Source: Streptomyces sp. DSM 15324 (GTDB lineage Bacteria; Actinomycetota; Actinomycetes; Streptomycetales; Streptomycetaceae). Taken from it: 64,000 nucleotides of DNA. Positions 42,228 through 52,019 of the stretch are shown here, piece by piece. How positions within the stretch are numbered: position 1 is the stretch's first letter; each line of letters begins with the position of its first letter. A program made the translations under genes and the position numbers. The stretch spans positions 256,405 to 320,404 of the forward strand of contig NZ_KQ949024.1 of assembly GCF_001514285.1 (NCBI RefSeq), in the 5' to 3' direction. A model generated the notes under the pieces. That model searched no databases and had not been told where the DNA came from. It saw nothing but the letters and a program-made list of their open reading frames with translations.

Positions 42228-43814
42228 TCAGGAGCCGTACGTCTGCCGCAGCTCGATCTTGCGGACCTTGCCGGAGACGGTCATCGGGAAGGCCTGGAGC
42301 ACCTGGAGCCTGCTGGGCACCTTGTAGTGCGCGAGCCGCCCCTCGCAGTGGTCGCGCAGCTCCTGAAGGGTCGGCGGGTCGGCCGGGTCGGCCGGGATGA
42401 CGCAGGCGAGGACCTCCTCGCCGTAGCGCTCGTCCGGGACGCCGACCACCTGGACGTCCTGGATCTTCGGATGGCCGTGCAGGAACTCCTCGATCTCGCG
42501 CGGGTAGATGTTCTCGCCGCCCCGGATGATCATGTCCTTGATCCGGCCGACGATCTCCACATAGCCGTCCTCGCGCATCACCGCCAGGTCCCCGGTGTGC
42601 ATCCAGCGGCCCGCGTCGATCGCCTCCGCGGTCCTGCCGGGCTCCTCCCAGTAGCCGAGCATCACGCTGTAGCCGCGGGTGCACAGCTCGCCCGCCGTGC
42701 CGCGCGGCTGCGTGACCCCGGTCGCCGGGTCGACGACCTTCACCTCGATGTGCGGGAGGACGCGGCCGACCGTGGCGGTGCGGTGGCCCAGGTCGTCGTC
42801 GCGGCGGGTCTGGGTGGAGACGGGCGAGGTCTCGGTCATGCCGTAACAGATCGACACCTCGGCCATGTTCATCTCCGACACGACCCGCTTCATCACCTCC
42901 ACCGGGCAGGGCGAGCCCGCCATGATGCCGGTGCGCAGGGAGGAGAGGTCGTAGGTCGCGAAGTCGGGGAGGTTGAGCTCCGCGATGAACATGGTCGGCA
43001 CGCCGTACAGGGAGGTGCAGCGCTCTCGCTGGACCGCCTCCAGGGTGGCCCGCGGTTCGAAGGAGGGGGCGGGGATGACCACGCAGGCGCCGTGCGAGGT
43101 GGCCGCGAGGTTGCCCATGACCATGCCGAAGCAGTGGTAGAAGGGCACCGGGACGCAGATCCGGTCCTGCTCGGTGTAGGCGATCATCTCGCCCACGAAG
43201 TGACCGTTGTTGAGGATGTTGTGGTGGGAGAGGGTGGCCCCCTTGGGGAAGCCCGTGGTCCCCGAGGTGTACTGGATGTTGATGGGGTCGTCGCAGGACA
43301 GGTCCGGGAAGGGCACCGGGGCGGCCCGCGCGATCAGGGCCTGCCAGCTCGGATCGCCGATGAAGACGGTCTCCGCCAGCTCCGGGCACCTGCCCCGCAC
43401 CTGCTCGACCATCGCCCGGTAGTCGCTGCCCTTGTGCCGCGGCGAGGCGAAGAGCAGGCGGACCCCGGCCTGGTTGAGGACGTACTCCACCTCGTGCGTG
43501 CGATAGGCGGGGTTGATGTTCACCATGATCGCCCCGATGCGGGCGGTGGCGTACTGGACCAGGACCCACTCCGGGCAGTTGACCGCCCAGATGCCCACCC
43601 GGTCGCCCTTGGCGATCCCGCTCGCGAGCAGGGCGTACGCCAGCTCGTCGACGTCGGCGGCGAACCGGGCGTAGGTCCAGCGCCGTCCGGAGACCACGTC
43701 GACCAGCGCCTCACGGTCCGGCCAGGCGGCCACCGCCCGGTCCAGGTTCGCGCCGATCGTGTCGCCGAGCAGGGCGGTGTCGCCGGTGCCGTGGGCGTAG
43801 GAGAGCGCCGTCAC
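42228..43814 (-). CDS. AMP-binding acyl-CoA synthetase 1
   Basis: The 528-residue adenylate-forming enzyme starts at GTG 43814, overlapping the upstream stop (GTGA). It has the P-loop YTSGTTGFPKGA near residue 190, CYGMTETSPVS near 335, TGDLAVMREDGYVEIVGRIKD near 420, and the catalytic Lys in SGKVRKIELR near 515. It activates a fatty or related acid as acyl-AMP and then acyl-CoA. It is coupled to a second synthetase. Resemblance is to FadD-like enzymes of the medium-chain kind. Confidence 0.92.
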   Translation of the reverse strand: MTALSYAHGTGDTALLGDTIGANLDRAVAAWPDREALVDVVSGRRWTYARFAADVDELAYALLASGIAKGDRVGIWAVNCPEWVLVQYATARIGAIMVNINPAYRTHEVEYVLNQAGVRLLFASPRHKGSDYRAMVEQVRGRCPELAETVFIGDPSWQALIARAAPVPFPDLSCDDPINIQYTSGTTGFPKGATLSHHNILNNGHFVGEMIAYTEQDRICVPVPFYHCFGMVMGNLAATSHGACVVIPAPSFEPRATLEAVQRERCTSLYGVPTMFIAELNLPDFATYDLSSLRTGIMAGSPCPVEVMKRVVSEMNMAEVSICYGMTETSPVSTQTRRDDDLGHRTATVGRVLPHIEVKVVDPATGVTQPRGTAGELCTRGYSVMLGYWEEPGRTAEAIDAGRWMHTGDLAVMREDGYVEIVGRIKDMIIRGGENIYPREIEEFLHGHPKIQDVQVVGVPDERYGEEVLACVIPADPADPPTLQELRDHCEGRLAHYKVPSRLQVLQAFPMTVSGKVRKIELRQTYGS

Positions 43815-45481
43815 CGGAAGTCCTCCTCGCGGTACTCCTCGGCCGAGCCGACGGCCGTCGCCTCGCGCAGCTCGATCCGGCGGATCTTGCCGGAGACGGT
43901 CTTGGGCAGCGGGGCGAACTCCAGGCGGCGGATGCGCTTGTAGGGGGCGAGGACCTCACGGGAGTGCTCGAACAGCACCTTCGCCGTGTCCGGACCGGGC
44001 TGCCAGCCCTCCGCGAGGACCACGTACGCCTTCGGCACGGCGAGGCGCAGCGCGTCCGGCGCGGGCACGACGGCCGCCTCGGCGACCGCCTCGTGCTCCA
44101 GCAGCGCGCTCTCCAGCTCGAACGGGCTGATCTTGTAGTCGGAGGCCTTGAACACGTCGTCGGCGCGGCCCACGTAGGTGATGTAGCCGTCGGCGTCGCG
44201 GGCGCCGATGTCGCCGGTGCGGTAGTAGCCGCCGGCCATCGCCTCCGCCGTACGGTCCGCGTCGCCGTGGTAGCCGGTCATCAGGCCCACCGGCCGGGCC
44301 GCGAGGTCGAGCGCGATCTCGCCCTCCGTCGCGCCGGGCGCGCCCGAGACGGGGTCCAGCAGTTCCACCCGGTAGCCGGGGCTCGGCCGGCCCATCGACC
44401 CCGTCTTCAGTTCCTGCCCGGGGCTGTTGGCGACCTGCACGGCCGTCTCCGTCTGCCCGAAGCCGTCGCGGATCGTCGTCCCCCACGCCCGCCGCACCTG
44501 CTCGATCACCTCGGGGTTGAGCGGCTCGCCGGCCGCCACCACCTCCCTGGGCGGGGTGGCGAGCTGGGTCAGGTCGGCCTGGATGAGCATGCGCCATACG
44601 GTGGGCGGGGCGCAGAAGGTGGTGACGCCGGCCCGGTCCATCTCCGCCATCAGCCGGGCCGGGTCGAAGCGCGTGTAGTTGTGGATGAAGACCGTCGCCT
44701 CCGCGTTCCACGGGGCGAAGAGGTTCGACCAGGCGTGCTTGGCCCAGCCCGGCGAGGAGATGTTCAGATGCACGTCGCCGGGCTTCAGCCCGATCCAGTA
44801 CATGGTCGCCAGGTGCCCGACGGGGTACGAGGTGTGGGTGTGCTCGACCAGCTTGGGGCGGGCGGTCGTACCGGAGGTGAAGTACAGCATCAGGGGGTCG
44901 TCGGCGAGCGTGGGGCCGTCGGGGGTGAAGCCGGCGGGCGCGGCGTACGCGTCCTCGTACGCCTGCCAGCCCTCGGGCGCGCCGCCGACGGCGATCCGGG
45001 TGTACCCGCCGGGCGCCTCGTCGAACTTGCCGGTGTCCTCGGCGCGCACGACGACGTGCGCGACCCGGCCGCGCTCCACGCGGTCGCGCAGGTCGGCGGG
45101 GCCGAGCAGCGGGGTGGCGGGGATGACGACGGCGCGCAGCTTCATCGCGGCCAGCGCGGTCTCCCACAGTTCGACCTGGTTGCCGAGCATGACGAGGATC
45201 CGGTCCTCGGCGGCGACCCCGCGCCCGCGCAGCCAGCCGGCGACCCGGTCGGAGCGGTCGGACAGCTCGGCGAAGGTCAGCCGGGTCTCGGTGCCGTCCT
45301 CCTCGACGATGTGCAGGGCGGTGCGGTCGTTGCCGCGCGCGATGACATCGAACCAGTCGAGGGCCCAGTTGAAGTGCTCGGGGCGGGGCCAGTCGAAGCC
45401 CTCGTAGGCGGCGGTGTAGTCCTCACGGTGTTCCAGCAGGAAGTCCCGTGCCCTGCGGAACTGCTCGGTGGCCGTCGTCAT
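43811..45481 (-). CDS. AMP-binding acyl-CoA synthetase 2
   Basis: The 556-residue enzyme resembles acetyl-CoA synthetase-like medium-chain ligases. It has FTSGTTARPKLVEHTH near residue 210, DGFGQTETAV near 335, YRTGDIGARDADGYITYVGRADDVFKASDYKISP-type C-terminal hinge motifs, and the acylation-regulated Lys in SGKIRRIELR near 530. It starts at ATG 45481 and overlaps the next synthetase. Both lie divergent from a GAF-LuxR regulator, across 111 bp with a strong palindrome. Confidence 0.92.
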   Translation of the reverse strand: MTTATEQFRRARDFLLEHREDYTAAYEGFDWPRPEHFNWALDWFDVIARGNDRTALHIVEEDGTETRLTFAELSDRSDRVAGWLRGRGVAAEDRILVMLGNQVELWETALAAMKLRAVVIPATPLLGPADLRDRVERGRVAHVVVRAEDTGKFDEAPGGYTRIAVGGAPEGWQAYEDAYAAPAGFTPDGPTLADDPLMLYFTSGTTARPKLVEHTHTSYPVGHLATMYWIGLKPGDVHLNISSPGWAKHAWSNLFAPWNAEATVFIHNYTRFDPARLMAEMDRAGVTTFCAPPTVWRMLIQADLTQLATPPREVVAAGEPLNPEVIEQVRRAWGTTIRDGFGQTETAVQVANSPGQELKTGSMGRPSPGYRVELLDPVSGAPGATEGEIALDLAARPVGLMTGYHGDADRTAEAMAGGYYRTGDIGARDADGYITYVGRADDVFKASDYKISPFELESALLEHEAVAEAAVVPAPDALRLAVPKAYVVLAEGWQPGPDTAKVLFEHSREVLAPYKRIRRLEFAPLPKTVSGKIRRIELREATAVGSAEEYREEDFR

Positions 45482-45556
45482 CGATGTCCTCCTAGGTGCC
45501 GGGCCATTGCCGGGCGGCTCCCTGCCATCGTGTAATCCGTGATGCAGCTCTCACTA

Positions 45557-45570
45557 CCCCCGAACGGGGG
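45557..45570. promoter_or_regulatory. Candidate LuxR operator (CCCCCG-AA-CGGGGG)
   Basis: A perfect inverted repeat with 6-bp arms and a 2-base spacer lies in the intergenic region between the acyl-CoA synthetase operon and the LuxR regulator, 76 bp upstream of the synthetase start. Binding by the regulator is inferred. Confidence 0.6.
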
Positions 45571-45592
45571 GAGTGCGGCGCGCAGGGGTGAC

Positions 45593-46471
45593 ATGTGGGA
45601 TCATCCCCAGCCACGCGGAAAGGGCGAGGACGTGGCAGCAGACCCAGCCGGTACGGCGGAGATCCGCGGGGCGCTGGCGCGCCTGCGGCGCACGACGGGG
45701 CTGCCGGTCGCCTTCGGCGGCCTGGTGGAGCCGGGGCGTGCCCGGATGCGGATCAGCGAGTTCAGCGGCGCGACCACGTTCGCGCTCAGCGGCCTCCATG
45801 TGATCTCGGGCAACGGCCTGGGCGGCAAGGCGGTCGCGCGGGCCCGTCCGTGTGCGGTGACCGACTACTCGCTCTCCCCGCAGATCAGCCACGAGTACGA
45901 CGCGGCGGTGGCCGAGGAGGGGCTGCGCTCGGTGCTGGCGATCCCGGTGGTGGTGCGGCGCCGGGTGCGCGGGGTGCTGTACGGCGCCCTGCGCACCGCC
46001 CAGCCGCTCGGCGACCGCACGCTGAGCGCGGCCGTGGACGTGGCGCGGGACGTGGAGCAGGCGCTGGTCGTCGAGGACGAGGCGCGCGGGCTGCTGGCCG
46101 AGGCCCGGCCGGGGTTCGCTCCGCACCCCGCGTCGGGGCCGGGGCCCGGCTGGGAGCAGGTGCGCGAGGCGCATGCCGCGCTGCGGGCGCTGGCCCCGCG
46201 GATCGGTGACCCGGCGCTGCGGGCGGAGCTGCTGCAGGCGTGCGGTCTGCTGACGCCGGGCGAGGCCGCTGAGCAGGTCGCGCTGGCCCCGCGCGAGCTG
46301 GACGTCCTCGCGTGTGTGGCGGCGGGGGCGACGAACGCGTCCGCGGCCGAGCGGCTCGGCCTGCGCCCGGAGACGGTCAAGGCGTATCTGCGCTCGGCGA
46401 TGCGCCGCCTGGGCGCTCACACCCGTGGCGAGGCGGTGGCGGCGGCCCGCCGGTCGGGGCTCCTGCCCTAG
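45593..46471 (+). CDS. GAF-domain LuxR-family regulator
   Basis: The protein has 292 residues from ATG 45593, or 279 from GTG 45632; both have purine-rich sites upstream. The N-terminal GAF-like domain (about 25-170: TTFALSGLHVISGNGLGGKAV, RSVLAIPVVVRRRVRGVLYGAL) is followed by a helical linker and a C-terminal LuxR helix-turn-helix (LAPRELDVLACVAAGATNAS, AERLGLRPETVKAYLRSAM). GAF domains sense small molecules. Being divergent from two acyl-CoA synthetases, it likely controls them. Confidence 0.88.
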   Translation: MWDHPQPRGKGEDVAADPAGTAEIRGALARLRRTTGLPVAFGGLVEPGRARMRISEFSGATTFALSGLHVISGNGLGGKAVARARPCAVTDYSLSPQISHEYDAAVAEEGLRSVLAIPVVVRRRVRGVLYGALRTAQPLGDRTLSAAVDVARDVEQALVVEDEARGLLAEARPGFAPHPASGPGPGWEQVREAHAALRALAPRIGDPALRAELLQACGLLTPGEAAEQVALAPRELDVLACVAAGATNASAAERLGLRPETVKAYLRSAMRRLGAHTRGEAVAAARRSGLLP

Positions 46472-46745
46472 AGATCGCGTCCGTCTTGCCCGACACGGGT
46501 GGTTCCCGTCGGTAACAAAGGCATGGAAGAGTGCTCCCACACCTGTCGCGGCACCCGGGGCGCGGGAGGTGCGGACCGCTCGGTTCAAGCCAGGGAGGGA
46601 CTGCCACGACGACTACTCATTCATTCGTCGCAGCAGTGAATTTACTTATGCGTAACGTTGTTATCTCCCTCACCCGGCCGTCCCTCCGAATTTCAAAGAG
46701 ACGTTGCCTAGAATTTGGCCCGGACACGACACTCGGAAGGGAGCG

Positions 46746-49565
46746 GTGACCGTGCGACGGGACTTCAAGGAGCCTGCCAGGTGCCGCCCCGACCTGGTCA
46801 TAGGCAGGGACGAACTGTTCGGCTCCGCCCGTGACCAGCTCGCGCGCGGCGGCAGTGTGCTGCTCCACGGCCCCGCCGGAATAGGAAAGTCGACCGTGCT
46901 GCGGGCATTGGCCGCGGATTACGGCGACGCCGCGCACACCGTGTTGCGCTGCTCGGCGACCGAGTCCGAATCCCACCTCCCCTTCCTGGCCCTGGCCGAC
47001 CTGTTCGGCCTGGTCCTCGACCAGATCTCGGACAAGCTGCCGACGGCGCAGCGCACGGCGCTGGAATCGGCCCTGACCGGCCGCGGCGAGTCCACCCTGC
47101 AACGCGACGGCCTCGCCCTGCGTCTCGCCGTGCTCTCCGCCCTGCGGGCCCTCGCGGCCTCCGGCCCGGTCCTGCTCGTCGCCGACGACCTCCAGTGGCT
47201 GGACTCGGCCAGTGCCGAACTCCTCGGCTTCGCCGCCCGCCGCCTCGGCGACACCCCGGTGCAGCTGCTCTGCGCGGTCCGCACCGAGGGCCAGGAGTAC
47301 GACCGCCATCTACGCGCGTCCCCGCCCGACACCCTCGCCGTCCGCCTCAACCCGCTCTCCCTCGCCCAGGTCTCCGCCCTGCTCGACCACCGCGGCTACA
47401 CCGATCTGCCCCGCTCCACGGTCCGCGAGATCCACCGCACCAGCGGCGGCAACCCCCTGTTCGCGCTGGAACTCGGCCGGGCGCTCGGCGAGAACCCCAC
47501 CCCGCCGCGGCCCGGCGAACCGCTCCCCGTGCCGACCTCGCTGCGCGCCCTGGTGCTCAGCCGCCTCGACATGCTCTCCGACGGGGCCCGCCGCACCCTG
47601 CTGGTGGCCAGCGCCGGCGCCCGCCCGACCCTGGCCCTGCTGCACGCGGCCGGCCGGGAGAACGCCGAGGCCGAGACCGCGCAGGCCGCCGAACTCGGTC
47701 TGCTGGCCACCGAGCCCGAGGGCCCCGGCGTACGGTTCGCGCACCCGCTGATCTCGGCGGCGCTGTACGCGGAGGCGCCCGTCCAGGAGCGCCGGGCCGC
47801 GCACGCCGCGCTGTCCACCGCCGCCTCCGACCCGATCGAGCGGGCCCGCAACCTCGCCCTCGCCGCCACCGGCACCGACCCGGAGGTGGCCGCCCGGCTC
47901 GCCGAGGCCGCGGCCCTCGCCCGTGACCGCGGCGCCCCGTCCGTCGCCGCCTCCCTCGGGCTGCTCGCCGCCCGGCACACCCCGCCGGACGGCACCCCCG
48001 CCCCGGACGAGCACCGGCTGAAGGCGGCCGAGGACGCGATCACCGCCGGCGAGGTGGACCTGGCGCGGGACATCGCCCGCGAGGTGCTGACCCGGGCCAC
48101 CGTGCCCGCCGACCGGATCCGCGCCTGGGAGGTGGTGATCGAGTCCGCCGGGCAGGCCCTCGGCGACGTCGACGCCGTCTTCCCGCAGGCCCTCGCCGAC
48201 GCGGGCGAGGACCCCCGGCTGCTGGCGCTGGTCCACTACCACCTGGCCTGGCGCAAGCTGATCGTGGAGGGGGACTTCTCCGAGGCCCGCCAGGAGGCCG
48301 CGCACGCGGCGGAGCTGGCCGCGCGCGGCGGCGACCGGCGCACCGAGCTGATGTCGCTGTCCTTCCAGGCCCACACCGAGACCCTGATGGGCCATCCGAA
48401 CGCGCCCGCCACCATCAAACGGGCGCTGAGGGAGCCTCAGGACCCGTACGTGGCGTGCCATCACAACGGCGTCGGCGCCGCCCGGTTCCGCTGGCTGCTG
48501 ATGAGCGACCAGCTGCCCGAGGCCCGCGCCACCATCACCGCGCTGCTGCGCGAGGTGCGCCGACGCGGCATGGTGGAGAGCGAGGTGCACTTCCAGCGCT
48601 TCCTCGCCGAGACCGAACTGCGCTCCGGGCACTGCGGACGCGCCCTCGACCTGTCCCGCGAGAGCCTGCGGCTGGCCCGCGACTCCGGCATCGGCCTGGG
48701 CGCGTCCGCGATGCTCGCCTCGCTCGCCGAGGCCTCCGGCGGCGATCTGGACCGGGCGCTGGTCCTCGCCCGCGAGGCCGCGGGCCGCGCCGAGGAGGAC
48801 GGCGACCAGATGTACCTCTCGCGCGCCCTGGCCGCGCTGGGCCACGCCCAGCTCGTGGCCGGCGACGCGGCGGCCGCGGTCGGCTCGCTGCGCCGGGTGC
48901 GGGAGCTGGAGACGGGACTGCGCATCACCGACCCGGCCCGCGGCCGCTGGCACGGCGACCTCGCCGAGGCCCTGGTCCGCGTCGGCGAGCCGGGCGAGGC
49001 GCAGGACGTCATCGACGTCGCCCGCGAGCAGGCGCTGCGGCTCGGCCGGGAGAGCGTCCTCGCGGTCCTCGACCGGGCGGAGGCCCTGGTCCGGGCCGCG
49101 CACGGCGACCACGAGGGGGCGGTGGCCCGGCTGACGTCCGTTCAGGACCGGCTGGCCAAGCTGGGATACGGCCTGGAGGAGGCGCGGGCCGCGTTCGCCC
49201 TGGCCCGGCTGCGCGCGCCACGGCCCGGTCCGACGTCGTACGACGAGGCGGCACGGCTGTTCCGGCGGTGCCGGGCGCTGCCCTGGCTGCGGCAGGTCGA
49301 CGCGGCCGCGGCGGCGGGGGCGGGCGAGCCGGCGGCGGTTCCCCCGCAGGGGCCGCCGCCCTCCGACGCCCTCGAAGGCCTGGCCTCGATGGAGCGTCAG
49401 GTGGCGGCGCTGGTCATGGAGGGGGCGACGAACCGGGAGATCGCGGCACGCCTGTTCATCAGCGTCAAGACGGTCGAGGCGACCCTCACCCGGGTCTACC
49501 GCAAGCTCGGGATCCGCTCCCGGGTGGACATCGTCCGGCTGGCGGCGGGGCGTCACGCGAAGTGA
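46746..49565 (+). CDS. Large ATP-binding LuxR-family regulator (LAL)
   Basis: The 939-residue protein starts at GTG 46746 after GGAAGGGAG. The N-terminal AAA/STAND ATPase domain has Walker A (GPAGIGKSTV near residue 42) and Walker B (VLLVADDLQWLD near 145). The middle 500 residues are helical TPR-like repeats. The last 65 hold a LuxR helix-turn-helix (LASMERQVAALVMEGATNRE, ARLFISVKTVEATLTRVYRK). LAL proteins are often activators of secondary metabolism or catabolism. The 270 bp upstream hold an unusually AT-rich stretch (about 46590-46740) that probably includes the promoter and a CGACGA/TCGTCG hairpin (46607-46630). Confidence 0.93.
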   Translation: MTVRRDFKEPARCRPDLVIGRDELFGSARDQLARGGSVLLHGPAGIGKSTVLRALAADYGDAAHTVLRCSATESESHLPFLALADLFGLVLDQISDKLPTAQRTALESALTGRGESTLQRDGLALRLAVLSALRALAASGPVLLVADDLQWLDSASAELLGFAARRLGDTPVQLLCAVRTEGQEYDRHLRASPPDTLAVRLNPLSLAQVSALLDHRGYTDLPRSTVREIHRTSGGNPLFALELGRALGENPTPPRPGEPLPVPTSLRALVLSRLDMLSDGARRTLLVASAGARPTLALLHAAGRENAEAETAQAAELGLLATEPEGPGVRFAHPLISAALYAEAPVQERRAAHAALSTAASDPIERARNLALAATGTDPEVAARLAEAAALARDRGAPSVAASLGLLAARHTPPDGTPAPDEHRLKAAEDAITAGEVDLARDIAREVLTRATVPADRIRAWEVVIESAGQALGDVDAVFPQALADAGEDPRLLALVHYHLAWRKLIVEGDFSEARQEAAHAAELAARGGDRRTELMSLSFQAHTETLMGHPNAPATIKRALREPQDPYVACHHNGVGAARFRWLLMSDQLPEARATITALLREVRRRGMVESEVHFQRFLAETELRSGHCGRALDLSRESLRLARDSGIGLGASAMLASLAEASGGDLDRALVLAREAAGRAEEDGDQMYLSRALAALGHAQLVAGDAAAAVGSLRRVRELETGLRITDPARGRWHGDLAEALVRVGEPGEAQDVIDVAREQALRLGRESVLAVLDRAEALVRAAHGDHEGAVARLTSVQDRLAKLGYGLEEARAAFALARLRAPRPGPTSYDEAARLFRRCRALPWLRQVDAAAAAGAGEPAAVPPQGPPPSDALEGLASMERQVAALVMEGATNREIAARLFISVKTVEATLTRVYRKLGIRSRVDIVRLAAGRHAK

Positions 49566-49644
49566 GCCACACGGGGGTTAACTGCCGTACGCGGGGTGAC
49601 GAGGGGTGCCCGCGGACCGACCGAGGGTTTTCCCTGCCCCAACG

Positions 49645-49654
49645 CCCCTAGGGG
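49645..49654. promoter_or_regulatory. Palindrome upstream of the protease gene
   Basis: CCCCTAGGGG is a perfect palindrome 157-166 bp upstream of the protease start, followed by a GGGGGTTCCC core that recalls GGG-N4-CCC sites of LuxR-type regulators. The LAL gene ends 80 bp before it. Its use is speculative. Confidence 0.35.
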
Positions 49655-49810
49655 GTTCCCTCATTGGGAGGAGGCTGCTGCGGCGCCTAGCGTTGGGGAT
49701 GTGCCGCCGGCCCGGGGCACACGGGAGTCGGTCCCGCGACCCCCGTGCACGACAACCCCCCACACCACACCCGCGCGATCCCCCACCGGCAAATCCCCAC
49801 AAGGAGACGC

Positions 49811-50602
49811 ATGTTCGCGCTCAACCGTGCCAAGAAGGCCGCGGCGCTCGTCGCGGCCACCGCCGCCGCGGCGGCGACGGCTCTGCTCAGCGCCCCCACC
49901 GCTGCCGCAGCGCCGCAGCCGATCGTCGGCGGCACGACCACCACGACGACGGCGTACCCGTTCATGATGCAGATCACGGACGCCTCGCAGAACCAGTTCT
50001 GCGGCGGCACCCTGGTCTCGGCCACCAAGGTGGTCACGGCGGCCCACTGCATGGTCGGCGAGACCACCGGCAGTGTGCGGGTCGTCGGCGGCCGGACCTA
50101 TCTGAACGGCACCAACGGCACGGTCAGCCGCGTGAGCAAGATCTGGATCAACCCGGACTACACGGACGCCACCAACGGTGACGACGTGGCCGTCCTGACC
50201 CTGGCGACCTCGATGTCGTACACCCCGGCGTCGTACGTCTCCTCGTCCCAGACCGGCGTGTACGCGGCCGGCACCACGGCCCGCATCCTGGGCTGGGGCA
50301 CCACCTCGGAGAACGGCGGCTCCTCCAACCAGCTGCGGACCGCGACCGTCCCGGTCGTGTCCGACTCCAGCTGCCGCTCCTCCTACGGTTCCGACTTCGT
50401 CGCGACCGACATGGTTTGCGCCGGATACACATCCGGCGGTGTAGACACCTGCCAGGGCGACAGCGGCGGTCCCCTGCTCATCGGGGGCGTCCTGGCAGGG
50501 ATCACTTCGTGGGGCGAGGGCTGCGCGGAGGCCGGTTACCCGGGTGTGTACACCCGGCTGACCACCTTCTCCAGCCTCGTCACCGCGCAGGTCAACTCGT
50601 AG
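49811..50602 (+). CDS. Secreted trypsin-like serine protease
   Basis: The 263-residue protein starts at ATG 49811 with AAGGAG before it. A signal peptide (MFALNRAKKAAALVAAT, to about residue 36) and a short propeptide precede the mature start IVGGTTTTTTAYPF. The triad is intact: His in TAAHC, Asp in NGDDVAVL, Ser in CQGDSGGP. The Asp six residues before the Ser (VDTCQGDSGG) gives trypsin-like preference for Arg/Lys. Cys pairs fit S1A disulfides. Streptomyces trypsins are exported and often linked to aerial development. Confidence 0.95.
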   Translation: MFALNRAKKAAALVAATAAAAATALLSAPTAAAAPQPIVGGTTTTTTAYPFMMQITDASQNQFCGGTLVSATKVVTAAHCMVGETTGSVRVVGGRTYLNGTNGTVSRVSKIWINPDYTDATNGDDVAVLTLATSMSYTPASYVSSSQTGVYAAGTTARILGWGTTSENGGSSNQLRTATVPVVSDSSCRSSYGSDFVATDMVCAGYTSGGVDTCQGDSGGPLLIGGVLAGITSWGEGCAEAGYPGVYTRLTTFSSLVTAQVNS

Positions 50603-50663
50603 GCGACGAGCCGGCGGACGAGTGACCCGCACGAAGTCCTGAGCACCCCTCAGGTGACCGACC

Positions 50664-50706
50664 AGGGGGCGCTGCGAGCCTCCACGAGCGGCCCGCAGCG
50701 CCCCCT
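50664..50706. terminator. Bidirectional terminator
   Basis: AGGGGGCGCTGCG, a 17-base loop and CGCAGCGCCCCCT form a perfect 13-bp stem between the convergent protease and HTH_42 genes. Confidence 0.8.
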
Positions 50707-50733
50707 ATCCATGCCCCGCCCCGGCCGGCGGGC

Positions 50734-51831
50734 CTACCGGGGTACGACGGTGCCGAACCGGATGTCGCACGGCGTCCCCGGGTGCAGCACCCGCAGCACG
50801 CGCTCCGCCTCCGCGGTCACCGCAGCCCGCTCGTCCCGGGTGAGCCGGCCGAACGGCTCGACGACGAGGGCGTCCTCCGTCTGCTTCCACAGGCCCGCGA
50901 GGAAGCCGTCGACGAGGAGGGTGCGATACGCCTGGTTGCCCTGCCAGGCGCGGCCGTGCAGGGCGGGCGGGACCACCCGGGTGCGGTCCGCGTGCGAGAG
51001 CAGCAGGTTGTCGAACTCGGGGAGGAAGCGGGGCGGGGCCGGGGTGTCCGGGTCGGGGCGCGGGGCGTCCGGGAGGTCGAAGAGTTCGGTGCCGCGCTCG
51101 TCCCGGAAGGTGAGGAGTGCGGGCCGCAGGCGTTCGAAGGCCGGGCGCAGCCGGGTGAGTCCGGCCCAGGTCTGCATGTCCTTGACGGAGGCGGGGCCGA
51201 AGGCGGCGAGGTAGCGCCGGACGACGGTCTCCGGGGCGGGCGCCGCCTGCGCGCGCCGGCCGAGCCAGTGCTCGGCGGTGGTGAGGGCGACCTGTCCGCT
51301 CCTGCCCCACAGTCCGCGCGGGGTGACCTGGACGAGCGGCAGCCGGCAGCGGGCGGCGACGGCCAGGGACTGCGCGTCGGCGTCCGGCCACTCGGCGGAG
51401 AGGGCCTCGCGCAGCTGCTTCATGGTGCGCGGCTCGGCCTCGACGAGCTCCCGGGCGAGGTCGGCGAGCCGGTCGAGGTCGACGCCGGCGAGCCCGGCGC
51501 GGAAGTGGGTCAGCTCGCGGTCCCGGGCGGGCTGGACGAACGGCCGCAGGGTGAGGCAGTCCTCGGCGGTGTGGGTGTGGATGGTCGAGCGCAGGGTGAC
51601 GATGCGGACCACCTCACGGTCCGCCATCAGCGCCGACAGCTGTTCGGGGGCGAAGCCCTCCAGCCGGGCGGCGAGGGCCTGGTACGGCGGCCGCACGTTC
51701 TGCGCCTGGAGCCCCAGCAGGTGCTCGACGGCCGCCTCCACCGGCAGCGCGGCGGGCCGCAGGAGGAGCTGCCGGTCGAGGGTCGCGCGGTTGAGGGCGC
51801 GGGCGGAGAGCACGGGGCCGGTGTTCGTCAT
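50734..51831 (-). CDS. Winged-helix DNA-binding protein, AlkX/AlkZ-type HTH_42 family
   Basis: The 365-residue protein from ATG 51831 opens with LSARALNRATLDRQLLL and has LLGLQAQNVRPPYQALAARL near residue 45. The QAQ there matches the Q-x-Q motif of the HTH_42 family, which includes DNA glycosylases AlkX/YcaQ and, with Q-x-D, AlkZ that removes crosslinks or bulky adducts. Other family motifs: RSTIHTHTAEDCL, GPASVKDMQTWAGL, LLPEFDNLLLSHADRTRV-like region. It may repair damaged DNA, possibly from a secondary metabolite, but no such cluster is adjacent. Confidence 0.85.
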   Translation of the reverse strand: MTNTGPVLSARALNRATLDRQLLLRPAALPVEAAVEHLLGLQAQNVRPPYQALAARLEGFAPEQLSALMADREVVRIVTLRSTIHTHTAEDCLTLRPFVQPARDRELTHFRAGLAGVDLDRLADLARELVEAEPRTMKQLREALSAEWPDADAQSLAVAARCRLPLVQVTPRGLWGRSGQVALTTAEHWLGRRAQAAPAPETVVRRYLAAFGPASVKDMQTWAGLTRLRPAFERLRPALLTFRDERGTELFDLPDAPRPDPDTPAPPRFLPEFDNLLLSHADRTRVVPPALHGRAWQGNQAYRTLLVDGFLAGLWKQTEDALVVEPFGRLTRDERAAVTAEAERVLRVLHPGTPCDIRFGTVVPR

Positions 51832-52019
51832 GGGGGGCAAGCTAGCCCGGAAAGAGGACCGTTCCTGTCCTCACCACCCCGCCGACCCGCCACCCGGTGC
51901 ACCCGGGACGGGGTCCAGGCCCGTCGCTCCGGGCGGGCGTCGTGGGTCCCGTATGTCCTGCGCAGTGATCACGCGGACGCGGACGTAGGCTCGGCCCCAG
52001 CGACCGAGAGGCAGCCGCG

